A stretch of DNA of 64,000 bases from Eubacterium uniforme (GCF_900167115.1 NZ_FUXZ01000005.1:166400-230399), one strand, 5' to 3'; shown: positions 8,766 through 17,944, counted from the first letter of the stretch. A program made the numbers and translations. Notes: generated by a model from the letters alone, not told the origin.

Positions 8766-10227
8766 GATAACTAAGTATCATAAGAAAATGAAACTTGTGT
8801 ATATGGGCGCAGGATTGTGTACACTAGCATTTTTATTTTTAAATGAGGACTTTAAGGAATTTGATTTAAAAGAAAGATTAGATGGTTATTATGTTGTAAA
8901 ACTAAATAATCAAAAGATTGGCGTTGCTAAGGATGTAAGCGATATTGAGAAAATTGTTGATGATGCCAGAATGGAAATTACAAAGAATTCTGAAAACATC
9001 GTATTTATGAAGCCTGATGTTAAAATTGAAAAACAGAAGAAGGATGCTAATCAGACTGATAAGGCTACTATTAAGAAAAGAGCTGTAAAAGTTTTAGAGC
9101 AAAGTAAAATGCCTGTAAGTCAAAAGAAAGAAGCGTACATTCTTAATGTTGATGGGCATAGCATGATTCTTAATACAAAGGAAGAAGCTGTTGATGTTTT
9201 AAATAGAGTTAAGAGTCAGTATGATACAAATAATCAATATAATGTTACATTACAGGAAAACCCAACTCAGCATTTAGAAAGTTATAGCATAAGTGTTGAT
9301 TCAGCTTCAGAGGAAACAGAAGGTGATTTGAAAGGGATGGCATTTGCTACAAATATGGAACTTATATCAACATATGCAAATGAAACTGACATTAAATCAA
9401 CTGATGAAGTATATACAGAACTTACAGAAGCTAAACCTACAATTCAGCGATATGAAGTTGCTCCTGGCGACTGTATATCAACTATAGCAAATGATCATGA
9501 TATGTATGTTAAGGAATTTCTTGAAATTAATGAAGATTTAACTGAAGACAGTACAATCTATGTTGGTGACATGTTTAATATTATGGTTCCAAAGGCTGAA
9601 CTTTCCGTTTCTACAAAGAAACGAAGCAGCAGAAAGGAATACTATAGAGCTGAACCTAAGATTATTGAAGATGATTCAATGTATCAGGGAGAAGAAAAAA
9701 CCATTAGTAAGGGAAAAAAGGGATACAGATTAATTACTGTTGACACAACATATGTTGACGGTATGGAATCAACTCACGAGATTGTTGAAGAAGAAACAAT
9801 TAAGGAAGCAGTACCAGCAGTTATAGCAAAGGGTACGGCAATTGCTCCATCTTTTATTAGACCTATTTCAGGTGGACATACTACTTCGGGGTTTGGATAT
9901 AGAGCAGTATTCGGAGATTTTCATTTAGGACATGACTGGGGTATTCCAACGGGGACATCAGTATATGCAAGTTGTGGTGGTACAGTTCTTAGTGCTGGAT
10001 GGAATGGATCGTATGGACTAAGCGTTCTTATACAGCATCCAGATGGTATCTGTACAAGATATGGTCACTTAAGTTCAATCTCGGTTTCTGCTGGCGATAA
10101 AGTCTCCCAGAAACAGCGTATTGGATTTAGTGGAAGTACAGGTAACAGTACAGGCCCACATCTTCACTTCGAAGTAATCGTAAATGGCCAGGTAGTAAAC
10201 CCATTAAACTACGTATCGGAGTATTAA
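8758..10227 (+). CDS. LysM-G5-M23 cell-wall endopeptidase
   Basis: A membrane-anchored peptidase expected to cut peptide cross-links of peptidoglycan. It has an N-terminal membrane segment (about residues 12-28), then a linker. A LysM module (about 231-280, YEVAPGDCISTIANDHDMYV) comes next, followed by a G5-like domain (about 281-360) and an M23 LytM domain (about 370-487). The zinc ligands are visible in HLGHDWG and HLHFE. RBS GGAGG is 7 bases before ATG 8758, inside aroK. The stop codon abuts a large palindromic element (copy A). Confidence 0.93.
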   Translation: MFKITKYHKKMKLVYMGAGLCTLAFLFLNEDFKEFDLKERLDGYYVVKLNNQKIGVAKDVSDIEKIVDDARMEITKNSENIVFMKPDVKIEKQKKDANQTDKATIKKRAVKVLEQSKMPVSQKKEAYILNVDGHSMILNTKEEAVDVLNRVKSQYDTNNQYNVTLQENPTQHLESYSISVDSASEETEGDLKGMAFATNMELISTYANETDIKSTDEVYTELTEAKPTIQRYEVAPGDCISTIANDHDMYVKEFLEINEDLTEDSTIYVGDMFNIMVPKAELSVSTKKRSSRKEYYRAEPKIIEDDSMYQGEEKTISKGKKGYRLITVDTTYVDGMESTHEIVEEETIKEAVPAVIAKGTAIAPSFIRPISGGHTTSGFGYRAVFGDFHLGHDWGIPTGTSVYASCGGTVLSAGWNGSYGLSVLIQHPDGICTRYGHLSSISVSAGDKVSQKQRIGFSGSTGNSTGPHLHFEVIVNGQVVNPLNYVSEY

Positions 10228-10657
10228 ACCACCTTACGTGCCATATTAAACATCTATAGGTGTTTTGTGTACGCCCAGGCCCCCGCGAAGATATATTGTC
10301 TCTCTGTGACTCAGCTCTCGCACGGTGCGGGCTGCCCCTAGCGGAACTAAGCTCGTAAGCGATGATTGTGATGTTACATTTATCGGTAATTCGTATACCA
10401 TAAATGTTATATTGTAATAAAAAAAAGACAGGTAAATCAAATCTTGATATGAACATCAGATTCGATTTACCTGTCTTTTCCTATTACACATAACGCTTCG
10501 CGTTATGCGAATTACCAATATATATAACCAATCATCACTTACTTGCTAAGTACCGAGACCCGCAACGGTCCCATAGAGAAAATATATTCTTCGCGGGGGC
10601 CTGGGCGTACATAAATTTCTTGGAATAGATGTTTAATATTGGCATGTAAGGTGGTAT
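10226..10657. repeat. Outer inverted repeat enclosing palindromic element A
   Basis: Bases 10226-10257 are the near-exact reverse complement of 10625-10657, differing by an internal base and a one-base indel. The left arm starts inside the stop codon of the M23 peptidase gene. The right arm ends in TATAAT (10655-10660), so it may carry the -10 of the following araD promoter. Folded as RNA, this arm stacks outside the inner stem described for 10269-10610. Confidence 0.85.
10269..10610 (+). ncRNA. Long-range structured RNA element, copy A
   Basis: The outer stem pairs 10269-10297 with 10581-10610 (GC-rich, one bulged base). Inside are two strands almost identical to copy B at 45330: 10308-10359 (51 of 52 bases the same) and 10538-10572 (34 of 35). 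They pair with each other over GGNACTAAGC.../...GCTAAGTNCC and over GTAAG/CTTAC. The left strand has its own hairpin (CAGC...GCTG). Its TGCGGG can also pair with CCCGCA in the right strand, a possible pseudoknot. The tip has a variable hairpin (10423-10478) and the invariant hairpin CATAACGCTTCGCGTTATG (10489-10507). No ORF explains it. Transcription and strand are inferred from orientation after the upstream gene. Confidence 0.6.
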
Positions 10658-10737
10658 AATATTGGTAGACGACTAATGGGTTTACTAGCTGGTTATGTAT
10701 TGGGATTACGAAGGTTTTTACGAGAAGGAGGTAGCTT

Positions 10738-11415
10738 ATGTTAGATGAATTGAAAGAACAAGTATGTGATATGAATAAGAGACTTCAGAAGCTTGGGCTT
10801 GTTGAATTCACATGGGGTAATGCAAGTGCGCTTGATAAAGAGTCGGGACTAGTGGTTATTAAACCAAGTGGAGTTGAATATGATGAGTTGTCTCCTAAAA
10901 AGATGGTTGTATTAGATCTTGATGGAAATACGATAGATGGTATTTTGAAACCATCATCTGATACATATACACATTTGGAGGTGTATAAGGCATTTCCGGA
11001 TGTTAGGGCAGTGGTACACACTCATTCTGAATTTGCTACGGTTTGGGCTCAGGTTGGTAGAGCGATTCCTGCTTATGGTATTTCACAGTCGGATTTTTGT
11101 CTCGGAGATATACCATGTACGAAGCCACTTACTTCGGAAGAGATATATGGTGAGTTTGAAAAGAATGCGGGGTTAAGTATTGCGAGAGAATTTGCTGATA
11201 GAGATTATTTGTCAAGTCCAGGTGCTTTGCTTAGAAATCATGGTCCATTTGCCTGGGGTGAAACCATTGATGAAGCAATTAGAAATGCAGTTGTTATTGA
11301 GAGACTTGCAAAGATGGCTTATCTAACAGAGACACTTGATGGTGATTCAAATATTGCACCACAGGCTATGATAGATAAAAACTTCTTTAGAAAGCATTCT
11401 TATCATAATAAGTAA
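10738..11415 (+). CDS. araD: L-ribulose-5-phosphate 4-epimerase (class II aldolase family)
   Basis: The enzyme would interconvert L-ribulose 5-phosphate and D-xylulose 5-phosphate in pentose use. The motif VVHTHS carries two of the zinc histidines and LLRNHGPFAWG the third. The N-terminal GNAS and KPSG phosphate-binding stretches and the length of 225 residues fit AraD rather than fuculose aldolase. A strong RBS (AAGGAGG) precedes ATG 10738. No araA, araB or transporter is adjacent, so it stands alone behind the palindromic element. Confidence 0.88.
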   Translation: MLDELKEQVCDMNKRLQKLGLVEFTWGNASALDKESGLVVIKPSGVEYDELSPKKMVVLDLDGNTIDGILKPSSDTYTHLEVYKAFPDVRAVVHTHSEFATVWAQVGRAIPAYGISQSDFCLGDIPCTKPLTSEEIYGEFEKNAGLSIAREFADRDYLSSPGALLRNHGPFAWGETIDEAIRNAVVIERLAKMAYLTETLDGDSNIAPQAMIDKNFFRKHSYHNK

Positions 11416-11440
11416 ATTAAATTATAAATATAGTATTTTT

Positions 11441-11474
11441 AAAGAGTTAGTAGTATTTTACAACTAACTCTTTA
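11441..11474 (+). terminator. Hairpin, probable terminator of araD
   Basis: Stem AAAGAGTTAGT / ACTAACTCTTT with an 11-12 base loop. Only a weak T-run follows (AATCTTT), so termination may be partial. The hairpin ends next to the following gene start. Confidence 0.65.
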
Positions 11475-11478
11475 ATCT

Positions 11479-14064
11479 TTGAATAGATTGGAAAATATCA
11501 TGGACGGAAATGTTAAAATTTCAGTTAGGAATCTTGTGGAGTTTATGCTGCGTTATGGCGACATAGATAATAGTAGTGGAACTGGTGATGTTAATGCTAT
11601 GCTTGAAGGTGCAAGAATCCATAGAAAGATACAGAACTCTATGGGAAGCAATTATAGTAGTGAAGTTCCGTTAAAGTTGAGTATTCCTTACGAAGAATTT
11701 GATATTGTTGTTGATGGCAGAGCTGATGGAATCATAAAGAATGATGATGGTTTTGTCATTGATGAAATTAAAGGGATTTATAAAGACGTTAAACGTATTG
11801 AGGAGCCTGAGCTTTTACATATTGCTCAGGCTAAATGTTATGGTTATATATATTTGCATAAGTTAAGAGTTGAAGCAGGGATTGAAGAAGAGATTAAGTA
11901 TGAAAATGATGAGAAGAGTGATGATGAAAAAGTAGACGAAGAACTTAATAAAGAAGTTGATAATGATGAAAATAATAAATATAAGCAGATAGATGTTCAA
12001 ATTACATATTGTAATATTGAAACAGAAGAGATTAAGAGAATAAAGAGAACATTTGGATATACTGAGTTAAAAGAATGGTTTAAGGCATTAGTTGATGAGT
12101 ACTACATATGGGAAAGAGAAAAGTATTATCATCATATTGATATGTGTAAATCGGTTGAGAATTTAAGGTTCCCATTTGAGTATAGAAAAGGACAGAAGGA
12201 ATTAGCGATTAATGTTTATAAAGCGATAAACATGGAGAAGAATCTTTTTGCACTTGCTCCAACCGGAGTTGGTAAAACAATTGCCATGGTTTATTCGGCA
12301 GTTCAAAATTTGGGTAGAGAAAGAGCAGAGAAGATATTTTATTTAACAGCTAAAACAATTACCAGAACTGTAGCTAATGATGCATATGCGATTCTACGTA
12401 AAAATGGTCTTAATATTAAAACGGTTACACTTACAGCAAAAGAAAAAATATGTGTTCTTGAGAAGACTAATTGTAATCCAGACATGTGTGAATATGCAAA
12501 GGGACATTTCGATAGAATTAATGATGTTTTATTTGAAATAATAACAAATGAAGATGTTATTACAAGAGAAGTAATAGAGGAATATGCATTTAAATATAAG
12601 GTTTGTCCATTCGAATTAAGTCTTGATGTTAGTAATTTTGTAGATGGAATTATATGTGATTATAATTATGTTTATGATCCACAGGCGTCGTTAAAAAGAT
12701 ATTTTGCTAATGGACAAAGTGGGGCATATATTTTCTTGGTTGATGAAGCACATAACTTAGTTGAACGTGGAAGAAAGATGTATAGTGCATCTTTAAAGAA
12801 GGAAGATGTACTTGAAATTAAAAATATAATTGAAGATGAATTTGGTATAAAAAAATCAAATTTAAAGACAAAAGAAAATAGTAAAGAAGGTAATGTATCA
12901 AGTAATTACAATTCTGAAGAAGCAGTTGTGATTGCTTCTAAATTAGTCAAAAAACTTGAGTCAGTTAATAAGGAATTATTAAAACTTAGAAAAGAATGTG
13001 ATGATGGTTTAGTATATTATGAGAATGTAGGTAATCTATATCTTAAGATGATAAAAGCTCAGAATGAATTTGAAGCATTACTTGCAGAAGGATTTGATAT
13101 AGAAAGTAAGGATAAATTTTTAGAGTTTTATTTTAATCTAATTAGTTTTATAAAGATTCATGAATTAGTTGATGATAATTATGAAATTTATGGGGAGTTA
13201 GATTATTATAATAATTTTATTGTAAATCTATATTGTATTAATCCAAGTACAAATTTAAAGGCTTGTACAGAGAAAGGAATTAGTACAGTATTCTTCTCGG
13301 CAACCATGTTACCAATAAACCATTATAAGGAATTATTAACAGGTGATGTTAATGAGTATGCAGTTTATATTGATTCGCCATTTGCTAAGGATAATAGATG
13401 TATAGTTTGTGATACATCCGTTAGTAGTAAGTATACTCGTAGAGGTGAAAACGAGTATAAGAATATTTATAGTTCCATTAGGAATATTATTGAATGTAAA
13501 AATGGAAATTATATGGTTTTCTTTCCTTCATATAAGATGCTTGAAAATATCAAGGACATTATGGAAGAAGATGGATTTGATGAAATGGTTAATATAGTAT
13601 GCCAAAAGTCAAATATGACCGAAGAAGAAAAAGAAGAATTCTTAGCAAGGTTTGATGTTAGTAAGCATCAAAGTGATACTAAGTCACTTGTAGGCTTGTG
13701 TGTTCTTGGCGGGATTTTTTCGGAAGGCATAGACTTAACTGAAGAATCACTTATTGGAAGTATTATAGTTGGAACCGGTCTTCCACAGGTGTGCGATGAA
13801 CGAAATGTTATTAAGGAATATTTTGATTCAAAGGGGAGAGATGGATTTGATTTCGCTTATAAGATTCCTGGTATGAATAAAGTGTTACAGGCAGCAGGTC
13901 GAGTAATTAGAACTGATACAGATAGAGGAGTGATTGCTCTTTTAGATGATAGATTTAATACATGGCAGTATAAGCAATTCTTCCCTAGAGAGTGGGATGA
14001 TGTATACTTTGGTAATACAAATGATATTGTTAATAAAATAAAAGAGTTTTGGAAAGAAATGTAG
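11479..14064 (+). CDS. PD-(D/E)XK nuclease fused to DinG/XPD-type iron-sulfur helicase
   Basis: Superfamily 2 DNA helicase with an N-terminal nuclease-like domain. Residues about 25-205 contain DGRADGI, VIDEIKG and HIAQAKCYGY, the D...ExK...Q pattern of Cas4/RecB-like nucleases. Walker A APTGVGKT is at about 259. Four cysteines between about 325 and 385 (ICVLEKTNCNPDMC, KVCPF) match the iron-sulfur insert. Walker B VDEAH is at about 420 and motif VI QAAGRVIR at about 804. Annotated relatives are called ATP-dependent DNA helicases; a repair role is inferred. The start is TTG 11479 or ATG 11500; neither has a strong RBS. Confidence 0.88.
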   Translation: MNRLENIMDGNVKISVRNLVEFMLRYGDIDNSSGTGDVNAMLEGARIHRKIQNSMGSNYSSEVPLKLSIPYEEFDIVVDGRADGIIKNDDGFVIDEIKGIYKDVKRIEEPELLHIAQAKCYGYIYLHKLRVEAGIEEEIKYENDEKSDDEKVDEELNKEVDNDENNKYKQIDVQITYCNIETEEIKRIKRTFGYTELKEWFKALVDEYYIWEREKYYHHIDMCKSVENLRFPFEYRKGQKELAINVYKAINMEKNLFALAPTGVGKTIAMVYSAVQNLGRERAEKIFYLTAKTITRTVANDAYAILRKNGLNIKTVTLTAKEKICVLEKTNCNPDMCEYAKGHFDRINDVLFEIITNEDVITREVIEEYAFKYKVCPFELSLDVSNFVDGIICDYNYVYDPQASLKRYFANGQSGAYIFLVDEAHNLVERGRKMYSASLKKEDVLEIKNIIEDEFGIKKSNLKTKENSKEGNVSSNYNSEEAVVIASKLVKKLESVNKELLKLRKECDDGLVYYENVGNLYLKMIKAQNEFEALLAEGFDIESKDKFLEFYFNLISFIKIHELVDDNYEIYGELDYYNNFIVNLYCINPSTNLKACTEKGISTVFFSATMLPINHYKELLTGDVNEYAVYIDSPFAKDNRCIVCDTSVSSKYTRRGENEYKNIYSSIRNIIECKNGNYMVFFPSYKMLENIKDIMEEDGFDEMVNIVCQKSNMTEEEKEEFLARFDVSKHQSDTKSLVGLCVLGGIFSEGIDLTEESLIGSIIVGTGLPQVCDERNVIKEYFDSKGRDGFDFAYKIPGMNKVLQAAGRVIRTDTDRGVIALLDDRFNTWQYKQFFPREWDDVYFGNTNDIVNKIKEFWKEM

Positions 14065-14073
14065 ATTTAAATA

Positions 14074-14104
14074 AAACAGCAGACATTATAGGTCTGCTGT
14101 TTTG
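14074..14104. terminator. Terminator between convergent genes
   Basis: Stem ACAGCAGAC / GTCTGCTGT with flanking A and T runs, so it can act on both strands (helicase gene and the minus-strand gene at 14125). Confidence 0.9.
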
Positions 14105-14124
14105 TCTTATATAATATCAAAATG

Positions 14125-15810
14125 TTAATTAGTCATAGAATTATATAAATCACTAAAATCAGAATATATGTATTTTCCGTCAACTCTGATATATGATCTG
14201 ATTCTTATGTTGTAATTGTTTGCTTTTGTTAATTCTGAAACTTTGATGCTGTTTGTTTTGATATATTTAACTGATGTTTCTTTTAACTTAAAATTTGAAT
14301 TGTTACTACATTGTATTTCATAGCCAGTAGTTATTCCTGTATTATCAAAAGAAAGAATAGAATTTTCACCTGTTCCTTTTACTGAAATGTTTGTAGGTAC
14401 ATTAGGTTTAATAGCAAATATAGCTACCTGTTGTTTAATGCTTGTATCATTAAAAGTAATGATGGCTTTTCCATATCCAGGATTTATGTTATTTTCGTAA
14501 GAAACAGTATATGAATCTACATTTATAATATTATTATTTTTATCAGTCACCACAACCTCAGGTGTTTTAGCCTTACCATCATATATAATATTTTCATCTT
14601 TTATTTTTATTCTTAAGTTACTTGGCTTATATTTTGTATCTGAAATTTTGGGGAGTTTTTTGATAAATGGTTTGCGGATGTGGTCATAATAAAGTATGTC
14701 TTTGTGATATGCAACATGTGATTTGTTAAATCTTAATTTGTCTTTCTTTGTTTTGTTACCTACACAAACGTAACCATGTTTATCTTTTCTTGTATCATTC
14801 CATGTTGCATCAAAATTATACCAATTATTATCCTCCATTTTTACGGCGTTCCACATATGACCGCCAGAACCACCATTATAATCATAAGCCATTCCTGTAA
14901 TTCTTATGCATGGAATATTTAGTTTATCACATAGCATTTTAAAAGCTGATGCATAACTTGTACATACAGGACCATTATTACCTTTGTGCCCTTCAAGTGC
15001 AATTAAACCATCGTTAGCATTAATTACTTTTTTAGCAAGTTTGTAGTATTCGTCATCATGTTCTTCATCAATATGTTTTCTTAACTTTTTAGCTACATAA
15101 GTGTTATATTCATTCTTTTTTGATAGATAATCTGTAATGGCAAGAACTGTTTTATAATTGTTTTCTTTTTTTAATTTGACTGATAATTTGTCTAATAGTT
15201 GATCTCTTTTATTTATTGCCTTAAGTAAAACAGATTTTTTGCTATATTTATAATTTAAATACATATATTTGCAATCAAAGTAGCAGATATATGAATATTT
15301 ATATATACTCTTTCCTTTTATTTTTTTTAACTTAGTTTGATGATCTAAGATGGCTGTTGGGTTAAGCCAAAAAACTTCAGGATGATCATAGATGAAAGCT
15401 TGAAGAGTTGCAACATATTGCTCTGTTTTTTTACTTTCTTTATTTATTACTTTTTGCAATGCTATTTCTTTAGTAGATGCCTTGATTTTTCCTTTTGATT
15501 TATATGCCATAAATCCATATGTTTTCTCTTTGGGTAAAACAAAATCATTTATAAATTTTTGATTTTTGCTTATATCAATTAGGCAACCATCGGCTCCTCG
15601 AGTATTTGCATATAAACTATCATAAAAATCTTTAGCGTAATCAGGAAGATTTAATCTGTCTAAATGACTTTCATATTTTTGTGTGTTGCTTTGAGCGTAA
15701 AACACATTCGTAGATACGCTTGGTGTAGGTTTAATGGTAGTAGTATTAATGGATAATACAACCATTATAGCTACAAGAATTCTTGCTAGATTTGTTTTAA
15801 TTTTTTTCAT
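14125..15810 (-). CDS. Secreted transglutaminase-like protein with C-terminal Ig/FnIII-like domains
   Basis: A signal peptide (MKKIKTNLARILVAIMVV...) is followed by an alpha-helical region and a transglutaminase/protease core at about residues 275-345. The triad is visible: Cys in NGPVCTSYA, His in GGHMWNAV and Asp in NFDATWND. The C-terminus has an MBG/Ig-like segment (about 385-460) and a fibronectin-III-like segment ending in IRSYIRVDGKYIYSDFSD. In Firmicutes such proteins act as cell-surface cysteine peptidases or cross-linking enzymes; the substrate is unknown. It is transcribed away from the beta-helix lipoprotein, with its own upstream region. Confidence 0.85.
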   Translation of the reverse strand: MKKIKTNLARILVAIMVVLSINTTTIKPTPSVSTNVFYAQSNTQKYESHLDRLNLPDYAKDFYDSLYANTRGADGCLIDISKNQKFINDFVLPKEKTYGFMAYKSKGKIKASTKEIALQKVINKESKKTEQYVATLQAFIYDHPEVFWLNPTAILDHQTKLKKIKGKSIYKYSYICYFDCKYMYLNYKYSKKSVLLKAINKRDQLLDKLSVKLKKENNYKTVLAITDYLSKKNEYNTYVAKKLRKHIDEEHDDEYYKLAKKVINANDGLIALEGHKGNNGPVCTSYASAFKMLCDKLNIPCIRITGMAYDYNGGSGGHMWNAVKMEDNNWYNFDATWNDTRKDKHGYVCVGNKTKKDKLRFNKSHVAYHKDILYYDHIRKPFIKKLPKISDTKYKPSNLRIKIKDENIIYDGKAKTPEVVVTDKNNNIINVDSYTVSYENNINPGYGKAIITFNDTSIKQQVAIFAIKPNVPTNISVKGTGENSILSFDNTGITTGYEIQCSNNSNFKLKETSVKYIKTNSIKVSELTKANNYNIRIRSYIRVDGKYIYSDFSDLYNSMTN

Positions 15811-15860
15811 GTTTTTTACCTTTATTTTTTTATAATGTATTGTTTTGGTTAACTGTGGTT

Positions 15861-15880
15861 AACATATATAATTATATGTT
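15861..15880. promoter_or_regulatory. Palindrome upstream of the transglutaminase gene
   Basis: Perfect arms AACATATA / TATATGTT around TAAT. Two copies of GTTAAC, 4 bases apart, lie beside it (15848-15863). It sits 50 bases upstream of the minus-strand start and is a possible regulator site. A clear -35/-10 pair could not be assigned. Confidence 0.4.
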
Positions 15881-15897
15881 AAAAAGGTATATTTTAC

Positions 15898-15931
15898 AAT
15901 AAAAAAGATACCCCATTTAATGAGGTATCTT
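15898..15931 (-). terminator. Terminator of the beta-helix lipoprotein gene
   Basis: Read on the minus strand: AAGATACC, loop, GGTATCTT, then TTTTTT. It lies 60 bases after the stop at 15993. Confidence 0.85.
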
Positions 15932-15992
15932 GAAAGGAGAGGTATGTATAAAATTTGAAAGGAATAATAAATGAAAAAATCAAATTTTTATA

Positions 15993-17582
15993 TTAGGTAG
16001 TTGAGCTATCATTTGAATTATTATTTGAATTATTATTTGAATTACTATTTGAATTTCCATCAGTTTTATCAGGTGGTGCATTATCACCATCAGGTTTGGC
16101 TGGTGGAGTCTCACCATCTCCAGGTGGGTTACCACTTGGTTTGTTATCATTTGAACCATCTGGTTTTTCAGGAGGTTCTCCATCAGGCTTCTCACCGCTT
16201 GGTGGATTACCGTCTGGTTTATCCATACCCTGACTGTTACCATTTGTATTTGCTTCTTCTTTTATTTCTATAGCTTCACCAGTAGAAGCACTTCCTTCTT
16301 TATATTCTTTTCCGTCAATGTATAATTTATGTCCATTAAGGTTAATTGATTTTTCACTACATGTTAGTCCACTGATATAAGAATCACCTGTAAGAGTCCA
16401 AGTTGAATTTTCATCAAGTTCAACATAAATCTGTCCGGACGATTTATCTGCATTTATTGCACCAGTATATAAACTACCATCTTTAAGGTACATATTTAAA
16501 ATTGAAATATCATCAACGATAATGTTGCCATCAATGGCCTGGTTCGTTGCATTAAGATTAACCTTGCCACCATTGCTTCCTTCATTGCCCCAACCAGCAG
16601 CTTCGGCTCTTAAGAAAACACCAGTTGTATCTTCATTTGTTATTGTAACGTTTTCAAGATTAATATCGGTTGATGTATTATTTACAAAGAATACATCACC
16701 TTTTTTATTAGTAATTGACCCATCAGTTGCGGCAAATGCTGACTTTCCGTTATCAGCATCACCTGACATACTCTGGTAAATCATGATTCCTTTATAAACA
16801 TTAGATTTATCACTATTATGTTTAGTGTTATTTGCTGTTAAATTACAGTTGTTAAGACTAACTGAATTTTTACCTTCAATGACAATTCCTTCAGAAGTAT
16901 TAGAAGTAAGAGTTGCATCATTAACTGTGATATCAGCCGTTGAATATATTGATGGTGAACCAGTTCCAGATGTCTCAAAAGAGCCACCTGTTACTGTTAC
17001 GATTCCACCTCCTCTATCGGATCTGATGGCAGCTGATGAATTACCGGAGGTTTTTATAGTTACATTAGTGGCATTCATTGTGCCGCCACCTGTTGTCATC
17101 AATCCACCTGAACAATTGCCAGATGTTTCAATAGTTGAATCCGATATATTAACAGTTGTTCCCTCGCCATAAGAGAAAACTGCATTTGCATGGGCCCCAT
17201 TCGTTGAAACGTTTATGTTACTAAGATCTAAAGTTGCCTTATTTGTAGCAAATACTGCTGAATTATCTCCGTAAAAATCAGCCTCATCATTTTCACTAGA
17301 GTCACCAGTTTTAGTAACATTAACATTCTCGTAGGAAGCTTTCTTACCGTCAACTTCAATGGCATGCTCACCATCGTTTGTATTTTTGATGGTTTCGTTC
17401 TTTTCACTAGATGCATCTGTTGTATTTGTTGTAGATGCAGTTGCTTTCGTAGTGTTGTCATTTTTATTGGAAGTAGAATTACATGCTGTTAACATTGTTG
17501 TTACCATTGTAATTGTGATAGCAGGAATTATAAATTTCCTTTTGAGGTTTGAATATAATCTCTCTAATCTCTTTTTCTTCAT
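15993..17582 (-). CDS. Beta-helix repeat lipoprotein with proline-rich tail
   Basis: Surface lipoprotein: basic N-terminus, hydrophobic segment and lipobox LTAC with Cys34. The centre (about residues 75-350) is built of about 20-residue glycine-, serine- and asparagine-rich turns (NVTIKTSGNSSAAIRSD, GGSFETSGTGSPSIYST), the pattern of a right-handed parallel beta-helix. The tail (about 455-529) is rich in KPDG, PPSG and PPEKP units and ends in a Ser-Asn run. The start is ATG 17582 with AAAGAGAG upstream; the frame is open further but without an RBS. Relatives are usually described only as carbohydrate-binding or adhesin-like; the ligand is unknown. Confidence 0.8.
   Translation of the reverse strand: MKKKRLERLYSNLKRKFIIPAITITMVTTMLTACNSTSNKNDNTTKATASTTNTTDASSEKNETIKNTNDGEHAIEVDGKKASYENVNVTKTGDSSENDEADFYGDNSAVFATNKATLDLSNINVSTNGAHANAVFSYGEGTTVNISDSTIETSGNCSGGLMTTGGGTMNATNVTIKTSGNSSAAIRSDRGGGIVTVTGGSFETSGTGSPSIYSTADITVNDATLTSNTSEGIVIEGKNSVSLNNCNLTANNTKHNSDKSNVYKGIMIYQSMSGDADNGKSAFAATDGSITNKKGDVFFVNNTSTDINLENVTITNEDTTGVFLRAEAAGWGNEGSNGGKVNLNATNQAIDGNIIVDDISILNMYLKDGSLYTGAINADKSSGQIYVELDENSTWTLTGDSYISGLTCSEKSINLNGHKLYIDGKEYKEGSASTGEAIEIKEEANTNGNSQGMDKPDGNPPSGEKPDGEPPEKPDGSNDNKPSGNPPGDGETPPAKPDGDNAPPDKTDGNSNSNSNNNSNNNSNDSSTT
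16012..16058. repeat. 12-base tandem repeat encoding an Asn-Ser run
   Basis: About four imperfect copies of ATTTGAATTATT within the 3-prime end of the beta-helix lipoprotein gene. Each copy encodes four residues (Asn/Ser). The unit is a multiple of three, so copy-number change would keep the frame. Confidence 0.7.
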
Positions 17583-17755
17583 ATTTTTTTCTCTCTTTCT
17601 TAAATATAGATGCTTTTGAAAAGCATGTTTGTTGTTCTCTATGCTTAAATCATAAATGTTAATTGTGAACAACTTGTGAAAGAGATTTGTAGAAAATGTG
17701 TTTTTTAAATTTAGAAGCAATAGATAGGAATTATAAAGGAGAGGAGGTGATGCAA

Positions 17756-17851
17756 ATGATGAGTACAGATTCTTTTGTGTCTATAGCAAGCTTAATGATT
17801 GCTTGCATAGTATTTGGAATTACACTTGGTAATTTACACACAAAAAAATAA
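17756..17851 (+). CDS. Holin-like type I toxin peptide (locus 1)
   Basis: This is a 31-residue peptide, MMSTDSFVSIASLMIACI followed by VFGITLGNLHTKK: one membrane-spanning segment and a short basic tail, as in TxpA/BsrG-type holin-like toxins. AGGAGGTGAT at 17742-17751 is a perfect 10-base match to the 16S rRNA 3-prime end. The closely similar peptide at 28294 shares the TDSF/VDTF...SI.SL.I.CI..G.TL pattern. An antisense RNA on the minus strand overlaps its 3-prime end. Such peptides depolarise or damage the membrane when the antisense RNA is lost. Toxicity here is inferred. Confidence 0.8.
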   Translation: MMSTDSFVSIASLMIACIVFGITLGNLHTKK

Positions 17852-17938
17852 CCGTTCCTATACTGTTTTAATCCCTTGGAACGGTTATTTGTTTAACCAA
17901 CCAAAGGTGTAAACCGTCTATCGGTAACACCCTTCGCT
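17841..17938 (-). ncRNA. Antisense RNA antitoxin of locus 1
   Basis: A strong minus-strand promoter at 17945-17973 predicts a start near 17938. The RNA would end at a 12-base perfect hairpin (AATAACCGTTCC / GGAACGGTTATT, 17847-17888) followed on this strand by a run of T inside the end of the toxin ORF. About 98 nt long, it overlaps the toxin mRNA 3-prime end. Near its 5-prime end is a near-palindromic hairpin (GGTGTTACCG...CGG) shared with the RNAs at 18661 and 28464. Confidence 0.75.
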
Positions 17939-17944
17939 AACCTA

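Noticed and set aside
10246..10456. Minus-strand open frames across palindromic element A
   Set aside because: They follow from the GC-rich inverted repeats and have no protein-like composition or ribosome site.
15861..15880. The AT-rich palindrome as a transposon end or origin
   Set aside because: It lies in a normal promoter region, with no second copy or transposase and no DnaA-box cluster.
16001..16273. Plus-strand open frames under the beta-helix lipoprotein gene
   Set aside because: They are shadows produced by the tandem repeats and proline-rich codons of the minus-strand gene.
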